Source: JBIIUJ01 sp044340025
GTDB taxonomy: Bacteria; Pseudomonadota; Alphaproteobacteria; Caulobacterales; Aquidulcibacteraceae
Assembly (NCBI GenBank): GCA_044340025.1
Contig: JBIIUJ010000086.1
Location: forward strand, 1 to 11,035
Direction of reading: 5' to 3'
Length of the DNA: 11,035 bases
Made by a program: the position numbers and the translations under genes. Below are positions 1 to 6,807 of this stretch, in pieces. The notes under the pieces were generated by a model that was not told where the DNA came from, made no database searches, and saw nothing but the letters and a program-made list of their open reading frames with translations. How positions within the stretch are numbered: the first letter of the stretch is position 1; every line of letters begins with the position of its first letter.

Positions 1-1050
1 CGTGGTCAGGCGCAGGGCGCCATCGCGACCGCCATTCATCGGGATAACGGTCTGGACCGACCCCTTGCCGAAGGAATCCATGCCCACCACGATGGCGCGC
101 CCGCGATCCTGCAGCGCGCCGGCGACGATCTCGGACGCGGACGCCGAGCCGCCATTGATCAGCACCACCACCGGCACGCCAGGCAGAAGCTCGCCACGCT
201 GGGCGTTATAGCGCTCGATGTCTTCCGGCCTGCGCCCCCGCGTGGACACCACCTCGCCGCCATCCAGGAAGTGATCGGCGATGATCACCGCCTGATCCAC
301 CAGACCGCCGGGATTGTTGCGCAGATCGAGCACCACGCCTTTCAGCCGGCCGCCCAGATCGCGCTTCACCGACCGCACGGCGTCGGCCACCGCCTCGCCC
401 GCGTTCTCGTTGAACGTGGTCACGCGGATATAGCCGAAATCACCCTCGATCCGGTGGCGGACCGGCCGCATCGTTATGGTCTGACGCGTGATGGTGACCG
501 GAAAGGGATCGGCCTCGCCGCGCGCGACCGTGATCGTGATGGCCGAGCCCACAGGCCCGCGCATGCGCCGGGCGGCTTCCGAAACCGGTACGCCCACGAT
601 GCTCTCGCCATTGATCGCGATCAGTTTGTCGCCAGTCTGAAGTCCGGCGCGGCTGGCGGGCGTATCGTCCATCGGCGCCACCACGGTCACAACGCCATCC
701 TCGGCGGTAACCTCCAGCCCAAGACCGCCATATTCCCCGCGGGTCTGGACCTGCATGTCGCGGAAGCCTTCCGGCGGCAGGTAGCTCGAATGCGGGTCAA
801 GGCTCTGGAGCATGCCGTTGATCGCGCCTTCGATAAGCGCCTCGTCCTTCGGCTCGATCACATAATCGGTCTGCACGCGGGCCAGCACGTCAGCGAACAA
901 TTCCAGCCGGCGAAACGTGTCGTCGGTGGTGTTGGCGGTCTCGATCTGGGCGCCGTTCTGGGCCTGCGAAAACGCGACTGCGCCCGCGCCGATCGCTGCG
1001 CCCAGGCCAAGCGCGCCTGCCACCGTCGGTCCGATCCACCACGCCCGCAT
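1..1050 (-). CDS. ctpA: CtpA-type S41 carboxy-terminal processing protease, 3' end outside the window
   Basis: This is a periplasmic serine protease of the C-terminal processing family, which trims or degrades envelope proteins including cell-wall hydrolases and their regulators. The first 350 residues are visible. Residues 5-28 form a hydrophobic N-terminal signal or anchor. A PDZ domain spans about 103-187, including GLEV and the GDKLIAINGE stretch. The S41 core follows, with LDLRNNPGG at 242-249. The catalytic Ser-Lys pair is visible: NGGSASASE places the serine at S304, and SFGKGSVQ places the lysine at K329, the 25-residue spacing seen in E. coli Prc and plant D1 protease. The frame runs off the left edge just after LRLTT, so the C-terminal part is missing. 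The ATG at 1050 is chosen because it gives a clean signal segment. It lies 29 bases after the envC-like gene, so co-transcription is likely. The family call is secure; the native substrate is unknown. Confidence 0.96.
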   Translation of the reverse strand, partial: MRAWWIGPTVAGALGLGAAIGAGAVAFSQAQNGAQIETANTTDDTFRRLELFADVLARVQTDYVIEPKDEALIEGAINGMLQSLDPHSSYLPPEGFRDMQVQTRGEYGGLGLEVTAEDGVVTVVAPMDDTPASRAGLQTGDKLIAINGESIVGVPVSEAARRMRGPVGSAITITVARGEADPFPVTITRQTITMRPVRHRIEGDFGYIRVTTFNENAGEAVADAVRSVKRDLGGRLKGVVLDLRNNPGGLVDQAVIIADHFLDGGEVVSTRGRRPEDIERYNAQRGELLPGVPVVVLINGGSASASEIVAGALQDRGRAIVVGMDSFGKGSVQTVIPMNGGRDGALRLTT

Positions 1051-1079
1051 CGCCGCGTCCGTTCTTTCTCTCTAAGGCG

Positions 1080-2267
1080 TCAGCCCCGCGCACGCGCCGG
1101 CTGAAGCCATGGCCCGGGATCGACCGGCCGGCCTTCCCGTCTGACCTCCATATACAATTCCGGCGCCGCTTGACCGCCCGCCGACATCACGCCGATGGGT
1201 TCGCCCGCCAGAACTTCCTGGCCCACTGCGCCGAAGACCGTATCAAGGCCCGCAAGAACAATATGGTAGCCACCGCCAACGTTAAGAATCAACACACGAC
1301 CGTAGGAACGGAACTCGCCCGCAAACTCGATCCGCCCATCGAACGGCGCTACCACGGCTGCGCCGCGGCGCGCCGCAAAGGTGACGCCGCGATTTCGGCC
1401 GCCTTCAGGGCCCTGCGCGTTGAAGCGCCGCAGGATGACGCCGGCCGTGGGCTGGGCGATCGCGCCCTGAGCCTGGGCGAAGCGGCCGGGCAGGCCCGGC
1501 GGCGCGGGCAGACGGGGGCCGGCTTCATTCGGCCGCGTCAGACGGGCGATAAGGTCGCGCAGGGTCGCGGCCTGATCGGCAAGCCTGCGCACGCGGACCT
1601 GTTCGTCGGCCGCATCCGCACGCAGCCGCCGCTCCAGCTCGGCCCGGTCGCGCGCCAGGGCCTCGATCGCGCGGCTCTGGGTGAGGAGGGCGGCTTCGGC
1701 CTGCCGAAAGGCGATGTTCTGGTCCAGAAGCTGGGCCCGCAGCGCCCGCACGCGATTGAGCTCGCCGGCCACGCGCTGGGCGCGCGCCTGCAGCGGCGGG
1801 GTGATCGCGCTCAGAAGGCTTGCCGCGCGCACCGCCTCGACCGCATCGGCAGGCCGCACCGCCAGCGGCGGCGGCCGCTGCCGCTCCAGCCGCGCCAGCG
1901 CGGCCAGCACGTCCTCGAGGGCGTCGCGGTCTTCCAGAAGCGCAGCGCGCGCGGCCTGTTCACGCCGCCGCAAATCGATGAGCCGGGTCTCCTCGCGCTC
2001 GGCGTCTCGCTCCAGCGCCTGCAGTTTGCGCGTGGCTTCCAGAAGCTGGCCCTGAAGCCGACGCACCTCCTGCCGGGCGCCCTCCGCGTTGCGCAGCAGG
2101 TTCTGGATCCGGTCTTCGCGCTCGGCCTTTTCGGTCTCGATCCGGCGCAGATCGGCTGCGGTTGGGGCCGTCTCCTGGCCCGGCGCGGGAAGCGGCGCAG
2201 CCATGGCAAGCAGACCGGCGCCAAGGGCGGCCCAAAGGTCTCTCGCGCGGGTGGGCGGGCGGCTCAT
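1080..2267 (-). CDS. envC: EnvC-like murein hydrolase activator, coiled coil plus degenerate LytM (M23) domain
   Basis: This 395-residue exported protein probably activates cell-wall amidases at division, as EnvC does in E. coli. Residues 1-30 look like a signal peptide ending near APGQ. Two charged coiled-coil segments, rich in Arg, Glu, Ala and Leu, cover about 35-130 and 160-245. A proline-rich linker at 250-262 leads to a LytM domain at 268-388. Active M23 peptidases bind zinc through HxxxD and HxH. Here the matching positions are N292/T296 and E370/Y372 (ELYMEVRR), so the domain cannot bind zinc in the usual way. E. coli EnvC has a similar SLYFEIRR stretch and works as a non-enzymatic activator, which supports the same role. 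The gene sits between rlmH (37-base gap) and ctpA (29-base gap). The ribosome-binding site is weak (GGAACG just before ATG). The amidase partner is not in the window. Confidence 0.9.
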   Translation of the reverse strand: MSRPPTRARDLWAALGAGLLAMAAPLPAPGQETAPTAADLRRIETEKAEREDRIQNLLRNAEGARQEVRRLQGQLLEATRKLQALERDAEREETRLIDLRRREQAARAALLEDRDALEDVLAALARLERQRPPPLAVRPADAVEAVRAASLLSAITPPLQARAQRVAGELNRVRALRAQLLDQNIAFRQAEAALLTQSRAIEALARDRAELERRLRADAADEQVRVRRLADQAATLRDLIARLTRPNEAGPRLPAPPGLPGRFAQAQGAIAQPTAGVILRRFNAQGPEGGRNRGVTFAARRGAAVVAPFDGRIEFAGEFRSYGRVLILNVGGGYHIVLAGLDTVFGAVGQEVLAGEPIGVMSAGGQAAPELYMEVRREGRPVDPGPWLQPARARG

Positions 2268-2304
2268 CGTTCCGGCGCAAGCCTAGTGTGCGCCGGGCGA
2301 TGCG

Positions 2305-2781
2305 TCATCCGCCGCGGTGATAGGGCGCGCCCGCCAGAATGCTGACGGCGCGATAGAGCTGCTCGGCCATCATGGCGCGCGCGAGCTTGTGCGGCCAGGT
2401 CTGCGGCCCAAGGGCCAGCGCGTGCCGGGCGGCGGCGCGCGCGCCGGCGCCGTGGCCATCCGCGCCCCCGATGAGAAAAGCCGCCTCGCGCACGCCTTTG
2501 TCGCGCCAGGCGCCCAGCCGATCGGCCAGCGCGACGGAAGGCCAGGCCTCGCCATGCTCGTCGAGCAGGATCACCAGCGCGCCCGGGCTCAGCGCGGCCA
2601 ACAGAAGCCGGCTTTCTTCCTCCGGTTGAGCCCCGCGGGCTTTCGCCTCCACTTCGATGAGGCGCGCACCGGAAAAGCCAAGCGCCCGGCCGGCGGCGTC
2701 GGCGCGGGCGAGATAGTCCTCCACCAGGTCTGCCTCAGGGCAGCGCTTCAGCCGCCCCACCGCGCACAGCGTCAGGCGCAT
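2305..2781 (-). CDS. rlmH: 23S rRNA (pseudouridine-1915-N3)-methyltransferase RlmH
   Basis: RlmH methylates pseudouridine 1915 in helix 69 of 23S rRNA using S-adenosylmethionine, acting on assembled 70S ribosomes in the cytoplasm. The 158-residue product has the normal family length. It shows the SPOUT-fold SAM-binding pieces: LLDEHG at 72-77, FLIGGADGHG at 102-111, and a C-terminal stretch with WPHKLARAMMAEQLYRA at 129-145 ending in PYHRGG. The C-terminal YHR is a family hallmark near the active site; here it is followed by two extra glycines. The ATG lies 6 bases after the rsfS stop, and a GAGG Shine-Dalgarno overlaps that stop codon at good spacing, so the two genes look translationally linked. 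The rsfS-rlmH pairing is common across bacteria and ties ribosome silencing to late ribosome modification. Confidence 0.96.
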   Translation of the reverse strand: MRLTLCAVGRLKRCPEADLVEDYLARADAAGRALGFSGARLIEVEAKARGAQPEEESRLLLAALSPGALVILLDEHGEAWPSVALADRLGAWRDKGVREAAFLIGGADGHGAGARAAARHALALGPQTWPHKLARAMMAEQLYRAVSILAGAPYHRGG

Positions 2782-2787
2782 CGGGCC

Positions 2788-3186
2788 TCAGGCGACGCTG
2801 CGGCTCTCCGGACCGGCCCATATCCGCTCCAGATTGTAGAAAGTGCGCACTTCAGGCCGGAACAGATGGGCGATCACGTCGCCGCAATCGATCAGCACCC
2901 AATCGGCATTGGGCAGCCCTTCCACGCGCATCTTGCCGTGGCCGGCTTCCTTCATGCGGCGCAACAGCCGGTCGGCCAGGGCGGCAACATGGCGTTGGGA
3001 CCGGCCAGAGGCGATGATCATGAAATCGGCGATCGCCGATTTCCCCTTCAGATCGATGAGGAGCACCTCCTCCGCCTTGTCTTCGTCGAGCGCGGCGAGG
3101 ATGAGACGTTCCAGAGGCTCGGCGCCAGAAGCGCTGGGCGCGGAAGGCGCGTCGACCGGGACGGTCGTGTCTGCGGCGGGGATCAG
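2788..3186 (-). CDS. rsfS: Ribosomal silencing factor RsfS (Iojap family), with a probable non-canonical start
   Basis: RsfS binds ribosomal protein uL14 on the large subunit and blocks subunit joining when nutrients are short. Core motifs are clear: LIDLKGKSAIADFMIIASGR, the histidine after SQR, and WVLIDCGDVIAHLF near the end. The only ordinary start codon is GTG at 3066, giving 92 residues, but it abuts a GGAGGAG with no spacing and would remove conserved N-terminal residues. Reading upstream gives LERLILAALDEDKAEEV, which fits the family helix and shows the gene starts earlier. No in-frame ATG, GTG or TTG exists between 3067 and the stop at 3223-3225. The best upstream candidate is CTG at 3184-3186, eight bases after GAAAGG, giving 132 residues with a short Pro/Ala-rich lead. 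An ATC start at 3183 or a sequencing error are alternatives. Identity is very sure; the exact start is not. Confidence 0.9.
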   Translation of the reverse strand: MIPAADTTVPVDAPSAPSASGAEPLERLILAALDEDKAEEVLLIDLKGKSAIADFMIIASGRSQRHVAALADRLLRRMKEAGHGKMRVEGLPNADWVLIDCGDVIAHLFRPEVRTFYNLERIWAGPESRSVA

Positions 3187-3269
3187 CGGGCGAACCTTTC
3201 GACTAGTGAACTGGCTGATAGCCTAGCACAATCTCCGCGTGCTCGCCATCGCGTTCGCCATGCCGGCTC

Positions 3270-3296
3270 GGCCGCCTTCAGACGAGGGTGGCGGCC
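3270..3296 (-). terminator. GC-rich hairpin over the end of the HDAC-family gene, weak terminator candidate
   Basis: A perfect 7-bp inverted repeat, GGCCGCC at 3270-3276 and GGCGGCC at 3290-3296 with a 13-base loop, straddles the stop codon of the deacetylase-family gene. No T-run follows in the direction of transcription, so a classical intrinsic terminator is not shown. It may simply slow polymerase or protect the 3' end before the 91-base gap to rsfS. Confidence 0.25.
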
Positions 3297-4180
3297 AGCG
3301 CGCGGTGCAGAAGGCTGTGGCGATAGGCCAGCGCCTCCAGATCGTCCTGATAGCCGCCGCCGATCACGCCCGCGACAGGCGCGCCAGCCTGCCGGCAGCA
3401 CTGCGCCACCATGGCGTCCCTCGCGGCGATCCCCGCGTCCGTGAGGGCGAGTTTGCCCAGCCGATCGTCTCCATGCACGTCCACCCCGGCGTTGTAGAAA
3501 ACCAGATCGGGGCGCGCCTGCGCCAGCGCGCGGGGCAAATGCGCCGCCAGCAGGCCCAGATAGACCGCATCGTCTGCGCCGGCGGGAACCTCCACGTCCA
3601 GATCCGACGCGGGCTTCTCCAGCGGCCAGTTGGCGTCGCAATGCATGGAGAAGGTGAAGACGCGCGGATCGGCCTGAAACAGAAGGGCGGTACCGTCGCC
3701 ATGGTGCACGTCGAGGTCCACCACCAGCACGCGCCGGACAGCGCCCTCGGCCAGCAGCGCCAAAGCCGCTACCGCGACATCGTTGAAGACGCAAAAGCCG
3801 GCGCCGGCGTCGCGTGAGGCGTGATGGCTTCCGCCAGCGGTGTTGGCGGCGGCGCCATGGAGCAGCGCCAGCCGCGCGGTCAGCAGCGTCCCGGCGGTGG
3901 CGAGCCGGGCGCGCCGCGCGACCGAAGCGGTGATCGGCAGCCCGATGCGCCGCTCGACCGCGCGCTCCACACGCTGGAGCAGAACCGCATCCACATAGTC
4001 TTGGCCATGCGCTTGAAGCAGCAGGTCTCGCGGGGCCGGTTCGGGCGCATGAAAGCCGCAGGGCGCAAGGCCGTCGGCCGCCAGCCGCGCCGCCAGGCGG
4101 CCGAACTTCGCCATGGGAAAGCGATGCCCCTCCGGCGTCTGGGCCACATAGTCCGGGTGGTGCACGATCGGCAGCGTCAT
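3278..4180 (-). CDS. Histone deacetylase superfamily protein (zinc-dependent amidohydrolase)
   Basis: This 300-residue protein belongs to the arginase/deacetylase fold that includes HDACs, acetoin-utilization AcuC and acetylpolyamine amidohydrolases. Bacterial members remove acyl groups from lysines, polyamines or other small molecules. All catalytic parts are visible: the His pair in GGSHHA (H119, H120), zinc ligands D157 and H159 in VDLDVHHGDGT, zinc ligand D234 in NAGVDVHGDD, and the transition-state tyrosine Y277 in GGGYQ. The length matches the compact single-domain group related to HDAC11. The ATG is 9 bases after the pyrD stop, so it is probably expressed from the pyrD transcript. That neighbourhood does not reveal its substrate, because pyrimidine synthesis has no known need for deacetylation. 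Enzymatic competence is well supported; substrate identity is unknown. Confidence 0.93.
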   Translation of the reverse strand: MTLPIVHHPDYVAQTPEGHRFPMAKFGRLAARLAADGLAPCGFHAPEPAPRDLLLQAHGQDYVDAVLLQRVERAVERRIGLPITASVARRARLATAGTLLTARLALLHGAAANTAGGSHHASRDAGAGFCVFNDVAVAALALLAEGAVRRVLVVDLDVHHGDGTALLFQADPRVFTFSMHCDANWPLEKPASDLDVEVPAGADDAVYLGLLAAHLPRALAQARPDLVFYNAGVDVHGDDRLGKLALTDAGIAARDAMVAQCCRQAGAPVAGVIGGGYQDDLEALAYRHSLLHRALAATLV

Positions 4181-4189
4181 GAGCCGGAT

Positions 4190-5254
4190 CTAGGCGCCGG
4201 CGCCGATCGCCGCCATCACATTGGGGAAGCCATCAGCCCGCAAAAGCGCCACCAGCTCGCGCTTCATCCGCACGATCAGGCCCGGCCCGCCATAGACAAG
4301 GCCGGTGTAGAGCTGCACTGCGGCCGCACCAGCCTGGATCTTGGCATAGGCGTCTGCCCCGCTCATCACCCCGCCCACCCCGATCAGCGGCATGGCCGGC
4401 CCCAGCGCTTGCCGGAACTCCGCCAGAAGGCGTGTGGAAGGGTCCATCAGCGGCCTGCCGGAGAGCCCGCCCTCCCGATTGGCCAACGGGCTCAGAAGGC
4501 CGGCGGGGCGTGTCACGGTCGTGTTGGAGATCACCAGCCCATCAACGCCGCCGGCCTGAACGGTCTCGGCGATCTCGCCGATCGAGCGGGAATCCAGATC
4601 GGGCGCCACCTTGAGAAACACAGGCCGCGCCCCGTATTGCGTGGTCAGACCCGGGCGCACCGCATTGACCCGGCCCAGCAGATCCTGAAGCGCGCCGCGG
4701 CCCTGAAGGTCGCGCAGCTTGGGCGTATTGGGCGAAGAGACGTTGATCGTCACATAGCGCGCGACCGGCCAGACCCACGGCAGGGCGGTGACATAGTCGG
4801 CGATCTTGTCCTCGCTGTCTCGATTGGCCCCGATGTTTGCGCCCACCACGCCCTTGTCCTTCGGCCGTTTGGCCAGGCGCAGCACGAACTTTTCCAGCCC
4901 CTGATTGTTGAAACCCAGCCGGTTGATCAGGGCGCGATCCTCGTTCAGGCGAAAGACGCGCCTGCCAGGGTTTCCCTTCTGCGGCCTGGGCGTCACCGTT
5001 CCGCACTCGACGTGGCCGAAGCCCATCGCGAGCAAGCCGTCCACGGCTTCGGCGTTCTTGTCGAAGCCTGCTGCAACGCCAAACGGGTTGGACAGGCGCA
5101 AATCCCCGATCTGCGTCGCCAGCCGCAGATCATGGTCGCGCTCACGCCACGGCCCGAGGCCGAGCGACAGGGCGGCCACGCTGAGGCCATGCGCCGTCTC
5201 GGGCGGCAGCGCCTTGCGCAGCGCGAGGGCCGCCATGTCATGCAGAATAGTCAT
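4190..5254 (-). CDS. pyrD: Class 2 (quinone-dependent) dihydroorotate dehydrogenase
   Basis: PyrD oxidises dihydroorotate to orotate in de novo pyrimidine synthesis, passing electrons through FMN to membrane quinone. The 354-residue length and the N-terminal helical extension (about residues 1-45) that docks on the inner membrane mark class 2. FMN and substrate motifs are in order: AAGFDKNAEA at 61-70, GTVTPRPQKGNPGRR at 85-99, INRLGFNN at 110-117, and NVSSPNT at 171-177, where S174 matches the catalytic serine of class 2 enzymes. Later come FLKVAPDL, VISNTTV, GGLSG and IGVGGV, and a phosphate-binding end with LYTG. The start overlaps the stop of the upstream DUF952 gene as ATGA, indicating translational coupling. 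Nothing looks damaged. Confidence 0.97.
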   Translation of the reverse strand: MTILHDMAALALRKALPPETAHGLSVAALSLGLGPWRERDHDLRLATQIGDLRLSNPFGVAAGFDKNAEAVDGLLAMGFGHVECGTVTPRPQKGNPGRRVFRLNEDRALINRLGFNNQGLEKFVLRLAKRPKDKGVVGANIGANRDSEDKIADYVTALPWVWPVARYVTINVSSPNTPKLRDLQGRGALQDLLGRVNAVRPGLTTQYGARPVFLKVAPDLDSRSIGEIAETVQAGGVDGLVISNTTVTRPAGLLSPLANREGGLSGRPLMDPSTRLLAEFRQALGPAMPLIGVGGVMSGADAYAKIQAGAAAVQLYTGLVYGGPGLIVRMKRELVALLRADGFPNVMAAIGAGA

Positions 5255-5613
5255 GGGATCTCGTCAGGCAGCAGGACCGCGCCCTCCGCGGACAATCCCA
5301 GCGCTTGCACGTCGCGGGCCGCCGCGACCGGAATGGCGCCATAGACATGCGGGAACAGCGCGCCGCCGCGCGAGGGCTCCCAGCGGACGGCCGCGCCCAA
5401 GACGTCAAGGTCGACGGTCACCAGCACGAGCCCGGCCTGGCCGGCGAACCATTTGCGCGCCGTCTCGCGTGTCTGGTCGGGTGCGGAGAGATGAATGAAG
5501 CCATCGGCGAGATCGACCGCCGAACCGCTGTAGCGCCCTGCCTCCACCGCAGCGGCCCACTCTGCAGCGGCGCAGATCTTGTAGGCGATCGAAGGATGCA
5601 GGCGCGCGCTCAT
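5251..5613 (-). CDS. DUF952 family protein of unknown function
   Basis: This small 120-residue protein matches the DUF952 family. Hallmarks are IAYKICAAAEWAAA at the N-terminus, DGFIHLSAPDQ at 37-47 with a conserved histidine H41, a hydrophobic strand LVLVTVDLD at 62-70, and LFPHVYG at 86-92 with a second conserved histidine H89. No signal peptide or membrane segment is seen, so it should be cytoplasmic. The biochemical role of DUF952 is not established; the paired histidines suggest a binding or catalytic pocket, which is inference. Its stop overlaps the pyrD start (ATGA), so it is the first gene of the leftward run and its start region probably holds that operon's promoter. Pairing with pyrD recurs in alphaproteobacteria as I recall, but I cannot verify this here. 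Confidence 0.9.
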   Translation of the reverse strand: MSARLHPSIAYKICAAAEWAAAVEAGRYSGSAVDLADGFIHLSAPDQTRETARKWFAGQAGLVLVTVDLDVLGAAVRWEPSRGGALFPHVYGAIPVAAARDVQALGLSAEGAVLLPDEIP

Positions 5614-5680
5614 CGGTTTCTTGGTGATGCCCGGCCTGCGGGCGCAAGTCCAGCAGACGCGCCGGCGCAGGCACGAAAGG

Positions 5681-5708
5681 TTGATATTCCTATGGTTAGG
5701 CGTATCGT
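5681..5708 (+). promoter_or_regulatory. Candidate sigma-70 promoter for the S24 regulator, with an internal inverted repeat
   Basis: TTGATA at 5681-5686 and TATCGT at 5703-5708 are separated by 16 bases and lie 52 bases before the ATG at 5760. This is the most AT-rich stretch of the 146-base divergent gap. The spacer holds a short inverted repeat, CCTA-TGGT-TAGG (5689-5700), which could be an operator for the neighbouring repressor-like protein. No promoter is equally clear on the other strand for the DUF952-pyrD genes. Confidence 0.4.
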
Positions 5709-5759
5709 CCGCGTCTGGGTCGCACGAGCGACGCCCCAGGCCGCGTGGCCGGAGGCGCG

Positions 5760-6386
5760 ATGATATCCCATGGGTCGATCTGGACAGCGATTGACGCGCT
5801 CGCGCTGAGCCATGGGCTCACGCCGTCCGGCCTTGCGCGCAAGGCGGGGCTGGATCCCACGACCTTCAACAAGTCCAAGCGCGTGGGGCCGGATGGCGTG
5901 AAGCCGCGCTGGCCCTCCACCGAGAGCCTCGTGAAGGCGCTCGATGCGGTGGGCGCAGACCTCACCGCCTTTGCGGGCCTTGTTCAGGCGGCGCCGGATT
6001 CAGGCCAGCCAGCCCCGCTGCTCCGCCTCGGCCTGCGCGAGGAAGAGCGCGCTTTCGACCCCACAGGCCGGCCGACCGGGGATGCCTGGGAGGAGATGCG
6101 CGTGCCCGCTCTCGGTCTTGGCGATGTGTTCGGCCTCGAAGTGAGCGGCGACGGGCTGGAGCCGGTCTATCGCGACGGGGATCGGCTGATCGTCGCGCCG
6201 GGCCTGCCGGTGCGGCGCGGCGATCGCGTCGCGCTCCAGACCCGGGACGGCGCGCTTCTGGTGCGCGAGATCGCCCGGCTTTCGGAATCGCGCGTGGAGT
6301 TTCGCTTTGTCACGGGCGCGGGCGCCGAAACTCTGTCCCGCGACAGCGTGCGCTGGATCGCCCGCATCGCCTGGGCGAGCCAGTGA
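5760..6386 (+). CDS. HTH/S24 (LexA/CI-like) transcriptional regulator with apparently lost self-cleavage residues
   Basis: This 208-residue protein has an N-terminal helix-turn-helix DNA-binding region (about residues 8-70, with LSHGLTPSGLARKAGLDPTT) and a C-terminal LexA/CI-like dimerisation domain (about 85-208). An in-frame GTG lies at 5745, but GGAGG at 5751-5755 sits 4 bases before ATG 5760, so that start is preferred. Family members carry GDSMEPVYRDGD, whose serine, with a downstream lysine, cuts the linker at an Ala-Gly bond. Here the motif is GDGLEPVYRDGD, with glycine at 132, and the lysine position is arginine (R169, in ALLVREIAR). The usual Ala-Gly region of the linker reads LLRLGLREEERAFD. 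It should therefore bind DNA and dimerise without self-cleavage. Target genes are unknown; autoregulation through the upstream inverted repeat is possible. It is not clearly a prophage remnant, as no phage genes surround it. Confidence 0.9.
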   Translation: MISHGSIWTAIDALALSHGLTPSGLARKAGLDPTTFNKSKRVGPDGVKPRWPSTESLVKALDAVGADLTAFAGLVQAAPDSGQPAPLLRLGLREEERAFDPTGRPTGDAWEEMRVPALGLGDVFGLEVSGDGLEPVYRDGDRLIVAPGLPVRRGDRVALQTRDGALLVREIARLSESRVEFRFVTGAGAETLSRDSVRWIARIAWASQ

Positions 6387-6436
6387 GACGCTGATCTAGA
6401 CGCGCGCCGCCGTGCATGGCATCGGGTCGGCGCACT

Positions 6437-6523
6437 GCGGGTGTGGTGAAATCGGTAGACGCGCCGGACTCAAAATCCGGTTCTGGAGACAGAGTGTCGG
6501 TTCGAGTCCGACCACCCGCACCA
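6437..6523 (+). tRNA. tRNA-Leu (anticodon CAA)
   Basis: An 87-base leucine tRNA with encoded CCA. The acceptor stem is GCGGGTG (6437-6443) pairing with CACCCGC (6513-6519), followed by A and CCA. The anticodon stem is CCGGA/TCCGG with loop CTCAAAA, giving anticodon CAA at 6471-6473, which reads UUG. The long variable arm (TCTG-GAGA-CAGA) is typical of a class II tRNA. The T arm is GTCGG-TTCGAGT-CCGAC. No clear promoter is seen upstream; the gene starts 50 bases after the S24 regulator stop. Confidence 0.98.
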
Positions 6524-6531
6524 TTTCTGTT

Positions 6532-6596
6532 GTCTCACGCGCCGAAGGCGCTCCGACGGGGCGGCGCATCCGCGCCGACGGCCAGTCGGCCTCGCG
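6532..6596 (+). repeat. Structured repeat, copy 1 (of two)
   Basis: The 65 bases from GTCTCA to CTCGCG are 59/65 identical to copy 2 at 6646-6710. Weaker similarity reaches back to the CCA end of the tRNA at 6521. It folds into successive hairpins: GCGCC-GAA-GGCGC, GGCGC-ATCC-GCGCC and CCGAC-GGCCA-GTCGG. A fourth just outside, GAGCCGC-TGA-GCGGCTC (6595-6611), follows. It lies 8 bases after the tRNA, so it is probably transcribed as its 3' trailer. Confidence 0.85.
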
Positions 6597-6645
6597 AGCC
6601 GCTGAGCGGCTCGGGTCCAGACTGCATTCGGGCGCCATATCTTTG

Positions 6646-6710
6646 GTCTCATGCGCCGTGGGCGCTCCGACGGGGCGGCGCATCCGCGCCGACGACCGGT
6701 CGGCCTTGCG
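6646..6710 (+). repeat. Structured repeat, copy 2 (of two)
   Basis: This copy begins 114 bases after copy 1. Of the six differences, two fall in the loop of the first hairpin (GAA becomes GTG) and two in the loop of the third (GGCCA becomes GACCG), so stems are preserved. The hairpin after it is a different sequence with the same form, CGGTGC-TTT-GCACCG (about 6709-6723). A TCGGGTCT motif at 6726-6733 matches TCGGGTCC after copy 1, supporting a repeat unit longer than the 65-base core. The remaining bases up to 6771 hold nothing I recognise. Confidence 0.85.
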
Positions 6711-6771
6711 GTGCTTTGCACCGGATCGGGTCTGGGCTGGCTCTGGGGCCGACTGGGCGACGCCGCCAGCG

Positions 6772-6800
6772 CTGACACGAGCCGCGCCAGGGGCTATGAC
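6772..6800 (+). promoter_or_regulatory. Candidate sigma-70 promoter for tRNA-Leu(TAA)
   Basis: CTGACA at 6772-6777 and TATGAC at 6795-6800 are separated by exactly 17 bases, and the tRNA begins 7 bases after the -10 element. Spacing and position suit a strong tRNA promoter. The extended GGGCTATGAC also resembles the alphaproteobacterial housekeeping -10 form GCTANAWC with one mismatch. The leader would be very short. Confidence 0.5.
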
Positions 6801-6807
6801 GGCGCGG

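Noticed and set aside
271..1104. Long plus-strand open frame opposite the protease gene
   Set aside because: The minus strand encodes a clear S41 protease with PDZ and catalytic residues; the plus-strand translation is Arg/His/Ala-rich with no recognisable motif, a usual GC-rich shadow.
3222..3261. Short leader peptide before rsfS (12 codons from the ATG at 3261)
   Set aside because: It has no ribosome-binding site, no regulatory codon run and no attenuator-like structure.
1170..5344. Long plus-strand open frames opposite envC, rlmH, rsfS, the deacetylase and pyrD
   Set aside because: All lie antisense to well-identified genes, lack ribosome-binding sites and have no family motifs.
6532..6710. 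CRISPR array
   Set aside because: There are only two long copies about 114 bases apart with internal hairpins and no uniform short spacers, and no cas genes nearby.
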